This document shows positions 51,385-59,043 of a stretch of DNA of 64,000 nucleotides, one piece after another. Origin of the DNA: Ga0077555 sp033764055 (GTDB taxonomy: Bacteria; Pseudomonadota; Alphaproteobacteria; Rhizobiales; Hyphomicrobiaceae); the NCBI GenBank assembly GCA_033764055.1, contig JANRJI010000133.1, positions 1 to 64,000 on the forward strand. The letters are read 5' to 3'. The first letter of the stretch is position 1, and each line of letters opens with the position of its first letter. Both the position numbers and the translations under genes were made by a program. The notes under the pieces were generated by a model. That model did not search any database. It was given only the letters and a program-made list of their open reading frames with translations, and was not told the DNA's origin.

Positions 51385-52088
51385 CGTTCAACGGTACACG
51401 CCGGGACGGGGCCGCCAAGCGCGCCAAGACCGTCGAGCAGATTGCGTTGACGCTCCAGTCGACCGGGTTACGCAAGGTAGCCTTCACAGCCGTCGAGACC
51501 GATCCCGTGACGACGTCGCTGGCCAAGGACGTGGCCGAGGTGGCGGCCCGTTCGGGGCGGCGCACGCTGGTTCTCGATCTGGCCGGCAGCTCCACCGCGC
51601 CGGGCTGGTTGCCGGGCGACGATATGGTGGAGCCGGCACCCGACGCGACCGGGCGGAAGTTCGATTCGCTGCGCGCCCCCGCAGGCGCCGCCGCGAGGGC
51701 CGCCTACAACAACCCAGAGCGCGTCGGCGATGCCCTCGACGGGCTTCTCGCCAGCTACGATCTCGTCATCCTGTGCACGGCAGGGCTCATCGACGACCGA
51801 GACGATCGGGTCAACGCGGTGGCGGCCGGGGCTGCAACGGATGGCATCATCCTTGTTTGTCCGACGGGCCTCGTGACGGTGACGAAGTTGCAGCGGGCGA
51901 TGCAGCTCGTCGCGGCGGCGGGCGGCAAAGTGGTGGGAACCGTGCTCGACGACCGCGCCAATCCCCTTCTCGTCGACGAGCTGAGCGACGTCGTGCAGCG
52001 CACGTTGGCTTTCGTGCCGCCAGTTGGGCGGTGGCTCGCCGAGCGCGTCCGGCGAAGCGAGTTCCTGCGAACGCCCATCCATCCGTGA
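51381..52088 (+). CDS. CpsD/CapB-like BY-kinase homologue with degenerate P-loop
   Basis: A 235-aa protein placed where Wzx/Wzy systems encode the cytosolic BY-kinase. The fold is recognisable: KVAFTAVETDPVTTSLAKDV at the Walker A strand, TLVLDLAGSS at Walker A' and YDLVILCTAG at Walker B. However, the Walker A loop reads ETDPVTTS instead of the GEGKST type, so the catalytic Lys is missing, and there is no Tyr-rich C-terminal tail. It is probably inactive as a kinase and may act as a scaffold for the Wzz-like protein. Translation is coupled to the export gene (ATGA overlap) and a GT4 gene follows after eight bases. Confidence 0.8.
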   Translation: MTFNGTRRDGAAKRAKTVEQIALTLQSTGLRKVAFTAVETDPVTTSLAKDVAEVAARSGRRTLVLDLAGSSTAPGWLPGDDMVEPAPDATGRKFDSLRAPAGAAARAAYNNPERVGDALDGLLASYDLVILCTAGLIDDRDDRVNAVAAGAATDGIILVCPTGLVTVTKLQRAMQLVAAAGGKVVGTVLDDRANPLLVDELSDVVQRTLAFVPPVGRWLAERVRRSEFLRTPIHP

Positions 52089-52096
52089 GGCCTGGG

Positions 52097-53158
52097 ATGC
52101 CATTGCGCGATACCCCGGGCGGCCATGTGGTCTGGCTCATAGTCGATTCCCGCAGTGTCGGTGGCATCGAGCGACACGTTGCCATTCTGGCGCAGGGGCT
52201 GCTTCGTAGCGGCATCGAGGTCGAGGTTGTCCTCTACGCGGATCACGGCGGCAATCCCTGGTGCGAGCAGTTGCGCGATGCGCGCGTCCCTGTGCGCTTT
52301 CTTGATGGCACGATGCGCGGCTTGGCGCGCGCCCTGCGGAAGGGACGGCCGGCCCTTCTGCACACACATGGCTACAAGGCCGGTGTGCTCGGCCGCGCGG
52401 TTGCTCTGCTCGCCGGCGTTCCGGTGGTGTCCACCTTCCACAGCGGCGAGGAGCCGCCGTTTCCCGTCAATCTCTACTACCGACTTGACGAGTGGACGTC
52501 GCTGACGGCGCATCGGATCGTCGTCAGCGAGAAGATCCAGGGCAAGGTGCCCTGGCAGTCCCGCCTCATTCCGAACTATCTCGTTCCGCCCGGCCGTCCA
52601 GCGCAGGGCCCGCTGCCGCGACGGGTCGGGTTCGTCGGGCGGATGAGCCATGAGAAGGCGCCGGATCTCTTCTGTGAGCTTGCCCGGCGCGCTCCGGCCG
52701 GGATCGAGTGGCACGCCTGGGGCGACGGCGCGATGCGCGGCGATCTCGAGCGGCAATTCGGTGACGTCGTGGCCTTCCACGGCGTCGTGTCCGATGTGCG
52801 TCCCGTCTGGGAATCGCTCGGGCTCCTGGTGATGCCGTCGCGTTACGAGGGCTTGCCGCTCGCGGCGCTCGAAGCGCTGTCGATGGGCGTTCCGGTGATA
52901 GCCAGCCGCGTCGGCGGCGTGCCGAGCGTCGTATTGCCGGGGCGCACGGGTTGGCTCGTCGAGGTCGGCGACATCGAGGGCGCGCTGTCGGCCCTCGAGG
53001 CATGGCGCGCGATGAGCGCTGCAACTGGCAACGCCCTGCGATACGACTGCTGGCGGCACGTGGCCGACAATTTCTCCGAGGCGCGCATGCTGCCGCGCAT
53101 ACTCGAAGTCTATCGTGACGCGGGTCTTGGCGTGTCCCTCGTGCCGCAGCCGGCGTGA
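52097..53158 (+). CDS. glycosyltransferase family 4
   Basis: A 353-aa GT-B enzyme. It begins HVVWLIVDSRSVGGIERHVA, has LLHTHGYKAGVLGR near residue 90, a donor half starting RRVGFVGRMSHEKAPDLF near 175, and the E-x7-E in PSRYEGLPLAALEALSMGVP near 250. It likely adds a sugar to the repeat unit. GAGG sits just before the ATG at 52097, and the gap to the kinase-like gene is eight bases, so it belongs to the export operon. It converges on the deacetylase gene. Confidence 0.88.
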   Translation: MPLRDTPGGHVVWLIVDSRSVGGIERHVAILAQGLLRSGIEVEVVLYADHGGNPWCEQLRDARVPVRFLDGTMRGLARALRKGRPALLHTHGYKAGVLGRAVALLAGVPVVSTFHSGEEPPFPVNLYYRLDEWTSLTAHRIVVSEKIQGKVPWQSRLIPNYLVPPGRPAQGPLPRRVGFVGRMSHEKAPDLFCELARRAPAGIEWHAWGDGAMRGDLERQFGDVVAFHGVVSDVRPVWESLGLLVMPSRYEGLPLAALEALSMGVPVIASRVGGVPSVVLPGRTGWLVEVGDIEGALSALEAWRAMSAATGNALRYDCWRHVADNFSEARMLPRILEVYRDAGLGVSLVPQPA

Positions 53159-53163
53159 TCGGT

Positions 53164-53181
53164 CCGGCGCGGGTTCGCCGG
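53164..53181. terminator. possible bidirectional hairpin between convergent genes
   Basis: CCGGCG (53164-53169) and CGCCGG (53176-53181) form a 6-bp GC stem with a 6-base loop in the 38-base gap between the GT4 and deacetylase stops. No T-tract follows, so it is a weak candidate. Confidence 0.35.
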
Positions 53182-53196
53182 TCTGCGGCGTTCGCC

Positions 53197-54246
53197 TCAG
53201 GCGGGCGCGGAGGTTGGGGACGGCTCACGGATGACCGCTGTCGCTTCGTCGCGGGTGTGGCTGCTCCGCGACAGCCCGAGGCGCGCAAGCACGAGTGACG
53301 TGAAGCCCGACATCTCCGCCTCGAACTCGATCTCCGAGATGTTGTCGCCATCGATCAGTCGCGGCAGGAGCCACGGATCATCTCCGCTCTCCGCCGTGCG
53401 GGCTTCGAGCGTCGTCGCGGTGTCGAGCCCGAGCGTCGACAGGATGGCAGCCGCCTCCGGGCTCGCTCGACCGCTCGGATAGCAGAAATGGCGGAAGCTC
53501 TCCGGTGGTCGGCCGAGAAGCCGGCCGAGGGCAGCGCGATTGAGCGCGATCTCCTGCCGGATGGCCTCGTGGCCCATATCGTGCAGCGAATGATTGTGCG
53601 TGTGGAGCTCGACGGCGAGGCCGGTCGCCGCCGCCCTGGCCAGCTCAGCCGGTGTCATATAGCTGAACGTGCGGGTTGCGAGCAGCGCTTCGAGGTCGAG
53701 ATCGAGCCCTGTTGCGAGTGCGTGCAGGGCCGCGAGGCGCTGCGACATCGGCCTGGCGAGGTCCTTGGCGTCCTGCAACAGCTGCCTCAACTGCGGGGTG
53801 TCGGGCTCGCGTCCGGCGAGGGAACCCATGTACCAGGCCATGACGTGCGCCATCGGCAGTCCGGACTCGAGATTGGCGGTGTCGCAGTAAAGGGTGGCTG
53901 GCATGCCGTGGCGCCTCAGCGCCGGCAGCATATCGGCGAACGTGCCATACCAGCCGTCGTCGATGGTGATAGCCACGCACGGCCGGTCGGGCACGATGCT
54001 GCCCGCTTTGATCTCCAGGGCCTCGTCGAGGGTCACCACCCGGTAGCCCCGCGCGTCGAGCAGCTCGAGTCGGCGAGCGAACGTCTCGGGCCGGATGAAC
54101 ATGCAGTCGCCAGAGAACGAGCCGCCGGCACGCCAGGTGCCGTGGTAGCAGAGGATCCGGACATGCCGGCTCGTGAGGCGGCGGGCGACAGCGAAGAGCC
54201 CCATCGATCTGGCGAGTTGGAGGAGGCGGAGCTTGGCGGCGCGCAT
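53197..54246 (-). CDS. polysaccharide deacetylase family protein
   Basis: A 349-aa NodB-like protein. The catalytic TFDDG motif appears as AITIDDGWYGTF near residue 95; HTHNHSLHDMG near 215 gives the metal-binding His pair; FCYPSGRASPEA near 255 is the substrate-groove motif. No signal peptide is clear, so it may act on lipid-linked intermediates at the inner face or have a non-cleaved N-terminus. It would remove acetyl or similar groups from the polymer. GGAG before the ATG at 54246 sets the start. It follows the SGNH gene by 22 bases. Confidence 0.85.
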   Translation of the reverse strand: MRAAKLRLLQLARSMGLFAVARRLTSRHVRILCYHGTWRAGGSFSGDCMFIRPETFARRLELLDARGYRVVTLDEALEIKAGSIVPDRPCVAITIDDGWYGTFADMLPALRRHGMPATLYCDTANLESGLPMAHVMAWYMGSLAGREPDTPQLRQLLQDAKDLARPMSQRLAALHALATGLDLDLEALLATRTFSYMTPAELARAAATGLAVELHTHNHSLHDMGHEAIRQEIALNRAALGRLLGRPPESFRHFCYPSGRASPEAAAILSTLGLDTATTLEARTAESGDDPWLLPRLIDGDNISEIEFEAEMSGFTSLVLARLGLSRSSHTRDEATAVIREPSPTSAPA

Positions 54247-54268
54247 CGTCGTCTCCGAGGCACTCTGG

Positions 54269-55510
54269 TCAGGTTGCACTGCGTGGCCTGCCGTCGTCGC
54301 GACGGTCCGCCGTGAAAGCGTGGCGCTCCAGCTTCCGGGCCGACGGAGTTCCATCGTGACGGGGGGCAGCCCGCGGGGCGGCGATGTCGAGGAGGCGTTC
54401 AGCGACCAGCTCGCCCAGTCGACGGCTCCCCTCCGGCTTGTAGTGATAGTGATCGTAGTAAGCTTCGGGGCTGGACGGCATGCGAGCCGAGGGATCGAGG
54501 AACTCGGTGCCTCGAGCTCGCGCGACGCGCTCAGTCGACCTTCGGAGCTCGTCATTGAGCTCGATCATCAGGCGATGTGACAGGAAGCCGGTCGGTTGGT
54601 CGGCACTGCCGATCGCGCAGTGCCAGAACATGGCCTGCTCCGCGGCCGTAGGATCGGACTTCTGGTAGATCGGCTGATGGATGAGAAGCACATGGTCCGC
54701 CCGGGTGCGCACCACGTCGATGACGCGGCCGAGTGAGCGCTCGTAGTGCGCCAGCCAGTCGGCATCAGCCGGGACCGTGTCGATCACGTTCGTGGCCCCG
54801 GCGCGGAGTGCGCGGGCTTTGGCTACCGAGCGGCCAAGTCTATCGAGTTTGCGCGCCGGACCCGGCCGCTGGGCCGATAGACGCCGGTAGCACTCGGCAA
54901 GAGCGGTGCCGCCGGGCCGCCAAGACCAGGAGACGTTGCGGTGGAACGCGATGTCGACCCACGACGGCTGCATCGGCGGCAGGCGCGCGGGGAGACCCAT
55001 CTCGCACCATTTGAGCAGCGCCGACCCTCCGTTCATGATGATCGCCACGTCGAGTCGCGGCATGCGCGCCAGCTCGTCCGGCAGCGCGTAGACGAGCGTG
55101 TCGGTGGTGACGCCGGACTTGCCGATGTTCCAGATGCGGACATGGTCGGCGTCGAGCCTCGCGATCGCATCCGGGCGGCGCAGGCGATCCGCGGCGACTT
55201 CCGTCCACACCTCCCGGTCGTCGAGCAGGAAGCACTCGACGCTGCTGCCCCCGATGGCGAGGGCTTTGAAGGTGCGTCCGCCGACGGGCACATCACCGCC
55301 GCGCGCACCGAATGCATTGCAGGTGAAGCTGATTCGTGGCGACAGGCCCGGCAGGACCTCCGGGTCCGCTGTGATCTCGAAGGATGTCCAGGGCGCACGC
55401 AAATGAATGGGCGCTCTCGTGTTGATCCAGCGCCGCAGCGCCAGCTCGAGGAGCATGGCACCGGCGCCGGCGAGTACAGCCGCAGACAGGGCGGCGACGA
55501 GCATCGTCAT
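54269..55510 (-). CDS. membrane-anchored SGNH hydrolase-like protein
   Basis: A 413-aa protein with an N-terminal helix (VAALSAAVLAGAGAMLLELA). The periplasmic part has SGNH blocks: ALAIGGSSVECFL near residue 87 (nucleophile Ser), IWNIGKSGVTTDT near 128 (Gly/Asn block) and YYDHYHYKPEGS near 375 (Asp-x-x-His). Such proteins act as acetyl esterases or O-acyltransferase partners on surface polysaccharides. The ATG at 55510 overlaps the flippase stop by four bases. The tail past the last block is Arg/Asp-rich and may be disordered. Confidence 0.78.
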   Translation of the reverse strand: MTMLVAALSAAVLAGAGAMLLELALRRWINTRAPIHLRAPWTSFEITADPEVLPGLSPRISFTCNAFGARGGDVPVGGRTFKALAIGGSSVECFLLDDREVWTEVAADRLRRPDAIARLDADHVRIWNIGKSGVTTDTLVYALPDELARMPRLDVAIIMNGGSALLKWCEMGLPARLPPMQPSWVDIAFHRNVSWSWRPGGTALAECYRRLSAQRPGPARKLDRLGRSVAKARALRAGATNVIDTVPADADWLAHYERSLGRVIDVVRTRADHVLLIHQPIYQKSDPTAAEQAMFWHCAIGSADQPTGFLSHRLMIELNDELRRSTERVARARGTEFLDPSARMPSSPEAYYDHYHYKPEGSRRLGELVAERLLDIAAPRAAPRHDGTPSARKLERHAFTADRRDDGRPRSAT

Positions 55511-57024
55511 GCAGGCTGGCCTTTGATGCGCCGGAACATCCTGCCCGGCGATGGCAGCGTGATGTGCCGGTCGCCCCGAAGGACCAGCACGTACCAGGTG
55601 GCGACGAACACGGCGCCGAGGCAGACGGCCGTCGCGACGATTCCCGCGACTCCGGCCGGATGCAGCGCCGACTTCAGGATGAAGCCGATGCCAACCACGA
55701 TCGCGAGGCCGACGAGGGGTCTGAGCATGGTCTCGGCGAGATAGCCCTCGGTGGAGATGTCGAGCTTCCGGCAGGCCATGGTGGCGATGGCGACGGCAAG
55801 CACGGAGGTCGCGATGCCGTTGGCGGCGACGATGCCGTCGATGCCGAACGTGTCGATCGCGGCGAGGCCGAGGAGGACGCTCGCTATGCCGGCGAGCAGC
55901 ATGGCGATGGTCGGGCGCGCCATCTCGCCGAGGCCCATGAGCAGGGGAAGGGCCGCGCCGCGTACGGGCAGAAATAGAAGCATGGCCACCATGGTCAGGC
56001 GCAGCACGTGGCCGGCCGGCTCCATGGATGGGCCCAGCCACAGCCTGATCATTTCCGGACCGAGCACGATGAGGAGGGCGGAGGCCCCGCAGGTGAGTGC
56101 TGTCGCGATCTTGGTCCAACGATAGAGGACGTCGACGAGCTCGGCGCGGCGGCCCGCCGCCTGCAGCTCGGTGGCCACGGGCATCACGACTTGCGCAATG
56201 CCGACGATGATCGCCAGGAACTGCAGCACGAGGCCCATCGGGATCGTGTAATGGGCGGCGTGCTCCGCTCCGAGCCGCAAGCCGACGATCAGCGTCGAGG
56301 TGTGGAAGGCGAGCTGCATGCCCGCCGAGAGAAGGAACGCGTAGCCGCCGACGGCGAGAGCCTCGCGAAGCTCGCCGAACGAGAAGTCGGATGCCCGGAT
56401 GCGCAGGGTTCGATGGACGCGCGCGGCGAGGACGCTGATGCAGATGAGCTCGAGAGCGGCGGCGAACAGCAACGTCGACGCCACCGTCACGATCGACGGA
56501 TGGATATGGATGGCAATCAGGTTGAAGATCACCTTGGCAATGGTGATGCCTGCCTTGATCGCGTTGAGGCGCTCGAACTCCTGGTAGGCCGACAGGATCG
56601 CGTTCGGGAGCTGCCACACGATGGTCAGGGCAATCGTCGCGACCGACAGAAGGAGGGCGAGGCGCGCATCGGCGAGCATCGCCGCATTGTCCCGGATGCC
56701 CGCATCGAGGAATGCCAGCAGCAGCGGTACCAGCATCAGGGCAATCCCGGCGAGGCCGACATTGACCGCCAGATGGCTCGCGATGATGCGCTGCATATGG
56801 GACGCGTCTTGGGCGGCCCGTGCAACCGAGAAGCTGCGCACCACCGCCATCGGGAGGCCGAGCTGCAGCAGGTAGATGTAGCCCGTCAGTGCCTGGACGA
56901 CGAGCCAGTTGCCATAGGCGTGGGCGCCGACATGATGCAGGTTGATGGGCAGTAGCAGCAGGGTCGACAGCAGGGTCAGGACCAGAAGGCCCCAGTTCGA
57001 CGCGACCTTGCGCAGCATTTGCAA
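55507..57024 (-). CDS. polysaccharide flippase (Wzx-like, MATE/MOP superfamily)
   Basis: A 505-aa protein with about fourteen hydrophobic helices spread evenly over its length, and an N-terminus RKVASNWGLLVLTLLSTLLL typical of Wzx/RfbX-type flippases. It would move the lipid-linked repeat unit to the periplasmic face, where the Wzy-like polymerase works. The start is ATG 57024 or ATG 57018. It is translationally coupled to the SGNH gene and lies 171 bases after the phosphoglycosyltransferase gene on the same strand. Confidence 0.87.
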   Translation of the reverse strand: MQMLRKVASNWGLLVLTLLSTLLLLPINLHHVGAHAYGNWLVVQALTGYIYLLQLGLPMAVVRSFSVARAAQDASHMQRIIASHLAVNVGLAGIALMLVPLLLAFLDAGIRDNAAMLADARLALLLSVATIALTIVWQLPNAILSAYQEFERLNAIKAGITIAKVIFNLIAIHIHPSIVTVASTLLFAAALELICISVLAARVHRTLRIRASDFSFGELREALAVGGYAFLLSAGMQLAFHTSTLIVGLRLGAEHAAHYTIPMGLVLQFLAIIVGIAQVVMPVATELQAAGRRAELVDVLYRWTKIATALTCGASALLIVLGPEMIRLWLGPSMEPAGHVLRLTMVAMLLFLPVRGAALPLLMGLGEMARPTIAMLLAGIASVLLGLAAIDTFGIDGIVAANGIATSVLAVAIATMACRKLDISTEGYLAETMLRPLVGLAIVVGIGFILKSALHPAGVAGIVATAVCLGAVFVATWYVLVLRGDRHITLPSPGRMFRRIKGQPA

Positions 57025-57195
57025 CTCCCGATACTGGCCTGCGACCGCCGCTGCTTCAGGTTCGATTTGAGCTGTTTCGGCCGATCCTGCAATTCCGGTT
57101 CGTGGATAGCGTTACGATCGCCACCAGAGGATCGTCAGCTGGCCGGACTTTGCCCGGTCACGTGTGCGGCGACCCGGAGACATCGCAAGATCAAC

Positions 57196-58731
57196 TCAGG
57201 CCGCCTGGCCGCCGTCGGCCAGTCCGCTCCCCTGCGGTGGCCCTGGCTGCGATCGCCGGCAGATGCCGCTGCGCCGGAGCTCCTGCCAGGCCCGATCAAT
57301 GGCGACGTGATCGACGCGCTCGCCGCGCAGCACCATGGGCACCGTTCCCTTGATGATCGCGGCATCGAGGGCGAACGACGCATTGCGCACATACCAGATG
57401 TCGAGTGCGGCCTTGTCGGCCGGCGGGATGTCGCGGCCTCCCATGATCTGGCCCCACCCGGTGAGACCGGGACGCACCAGCAGACGGGCCGCAAATGCAG
57501 GCGACTGATCGACCGGGAGTAGCGGTCGAGGCCCGATGAAGCTCATCTCGCCGACGAGGATGTTCCAGAGCTGCGGCAGCTCGTCGAGCCGGGTGGCGCG
57601 CAGGAAGCGGCCGATCCCGCTCAGGCGCTCGGCGTCGCTGCGCAGCCGTCCGTTGCGATCTCGTGCGGCCTGCATCGTGCGGAACTTGTAGAGCGCGAAT
57701 GGCTTGCCCCCGACCCCCGGGCGGACCTGCCAGAACAGCACGGGCAACCCGACGTCCATCGCGACCACGACGGCGACCAGCGCGGCGATCGGCCAGAGCG
57801 CCATGATGAGTGTGAGGGAGACCGCGATATCGACCGCACGTTTCAGCCGCCAATAGGGCCGGGCGGCGATATTGGCGAGCTCGGCGGGGCTGAACAGAAA
57901 CGAGACGTCGGGCCCGCGCTCCTCCGCGGCGAGCATGTCGGCTACGCCGACCGCCTGCTCGATGCCCGCCCAGTTCACGATGCCAATGTTCTCCGCGAAG
58001 AACTCGACAGGGATCGTCGAGCGCGCGGTGAAAGCGTCGATGTCGCGGCGTGCGGCCTCGTCGAGCCGGTGCGAGGGGATGGTGATGACGAGCCGGTCGA
58101 TGAAGACGCCGTGCACGGAAAGATCGTTGACAACGTCCTGAATACAACGGCCGCCCCCGAACACGGGCAGGCCTTGCACACGCATGCCGTCGGTGCGAAC
58201 GTCGTGATCCATGATGCCGACGACGCGCACGTAATTGTCGCTGAGCTCGTCTATGGCCTTGACGTAGAGTTCGGCCAGGGCATTGAGCCCGACCAGCAGC
58301 ACGCTCTGGTGGGGCTTGCGCGTGATCGGCTCGAACGGCTTCGGCGTCGCCTGGGCACCACACGATGCCCGCATGGCAACGCGCGCCGAGACCATGCCGA
58401 CGAGCGCCAGGATTGCGTGCAGCACGGGCACTGATCGCGATATTCCTTCGAGCCTGTTGTAGACGAACGTGAGCAGCGTCGCCGCGAGCAGGATCAACAC
58501 CATGGCGATGGCGATGCGCAGATGATCGTCGATGGTGCTGTAGCGCCAGAGCGAGCGATCGACGCCAAGCAGGCGCAGAACCGGCACGGCCACGGCCAGG
58601 GTCATGGCGAGATAAGGGAAGTGGTTGGCGAGCTCGGCGTCGAAAATCAAGTTCTCACGCAGCAAGAGTCCGAGCGGCATGGCCAGCGCGATGATCAAGA
58701 GGTCCAGCGTGAGAGTGACGGTGCGACGCAA
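57196..58731 (-). CDS. exopolysaccharide polyprenyl glycosylphosphotransferase (WbaP/ExoY type)
   Basis: About 511 aa. Four N-terminal helices (to about residue 130) are followed by a Rossmann-like domain (SVLLVGLNALAELYVKAI near 155) and a C-terminal bacterial sugar transferase domain: KRAVDIAVSLTLIMALWPI, ALYKFRTMQAA, RFLRATRLDELPQLWNIL, EMSFIGPRPLLP and RPGLTGWGQIMGG. The Asp-Glu catalytic pair in RLDELP is present. It starts the polymer by moving a sugar phosphate to undecaprenyl phosphate. The start is uncertain: TTG 58731 has AAGGGAGG close upstream; ATG 58812 adds an Arg-rich leader. Confidence 0.9.
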   Translation of the reverse strand: MRRTVTLTLDLLIIALAMPLGLLLRENLIFDAELANHFPYLAMTLAVAVPVLRLLGVDRSLWRYSTIDDHLRIAIAMVLILLAATLLTFVYNRLEGISRSVPVLHAILALVGMVSARVAMRASCGAQATPKPFEPITRKPHQSVLLVGLNALAELYVKAIDELSDNYVRVVGIMDHDVRTDGMRVQGLPVFGGGRCIQDVVNDLSVHGVFIDRLVITIPSHRLDEAARRDIDAFTARSTIPVEFFAENIGIVNWAGIEQAVGVADMLAAEERGPDVSFLFSPAELANIAARPYWRLKRAVDIAVSLTLIMALWPIAALVAVVVAMDVGLPVLFWQVRPGVGGKPFALYKFRTMQAARDRNGRLRSDAERLSGIGRFLRATRLDELPQLWNILVGEMSFIGPRPLLPVDQSPAFAARLLVRPGLTGWGQIMGGRDIPPADKAALDIWYVRNASFALDAAIIKGTVPMVLRGERVDHVAIDRAWQELRRSGICRRSQPGPPQGSGLADGGQAA

Positions 58732-58886
58732 GACAACCTCCCTTCCGAACGCCGGCGGTCCAATTCGCGACCGTGGCGTTCGGCCTCCGCATGATGGCCG
58801 GCGAGGCGCCATCGAGGTGTCCCGCCGCAGGATGCCAGAGCAGACAAATCGTGTTGTTGCAGATGGTTAAGCTGGTGTGCTCACTG

Positions 58887-58912
58887 GGCACGTTTTGATA
58901 CGGCACGTTTTG
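58887..58912. repeat. tandem direct repeat, candidate operator
   Basis: GGCACGTTTTG occurs at 58887-58897 and again at 58902-58912, an exact 11-base repeat with a 15-base period. On the minus strand the copies overlap the spacer and the region after the -10 of the candidate promoter, the usual place for a repressor or a two-component regulator. Confidence 0.55.
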
Positions 58913-58923
58913 CAGTGGCGCAA
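58895..58923 (-). promoter_or_regulatory. candidate promoter of the phosphoglycosyltransferase gene
   Basis: On the minus strand TTGCGC (58923-58918) and TATCAA (58900-58895) are 17 bases apart, upstream of the gene starting at 58731. Box matches are moderate. Confidence 0.4.
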
Positions 58924-59043
58924 GAGAGTTCGCATGTATTTGTATTAACGGCAGAGAAGAAATTGAAAAAACGTCATAAAAAGCGATTTGAGAAAGGCGG
59001 CCAGCGAAGGCGCCTGGGATAGCAAAGGAGTCGGCAGATCCGA

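Larger units (their letters stand above)
58732..59043. other. A/T-rich intergenic region between the polysaccharide and RND operons
   Basis: About 310 bases; no gene seen. It contains the putative promoter and direct repeats described separately, plus T-runs on the minus strand near 58960-58985 (TTTTTATG, TTTTTTC) that may serve to end the RND operon transcript. Confidence 0.55.
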
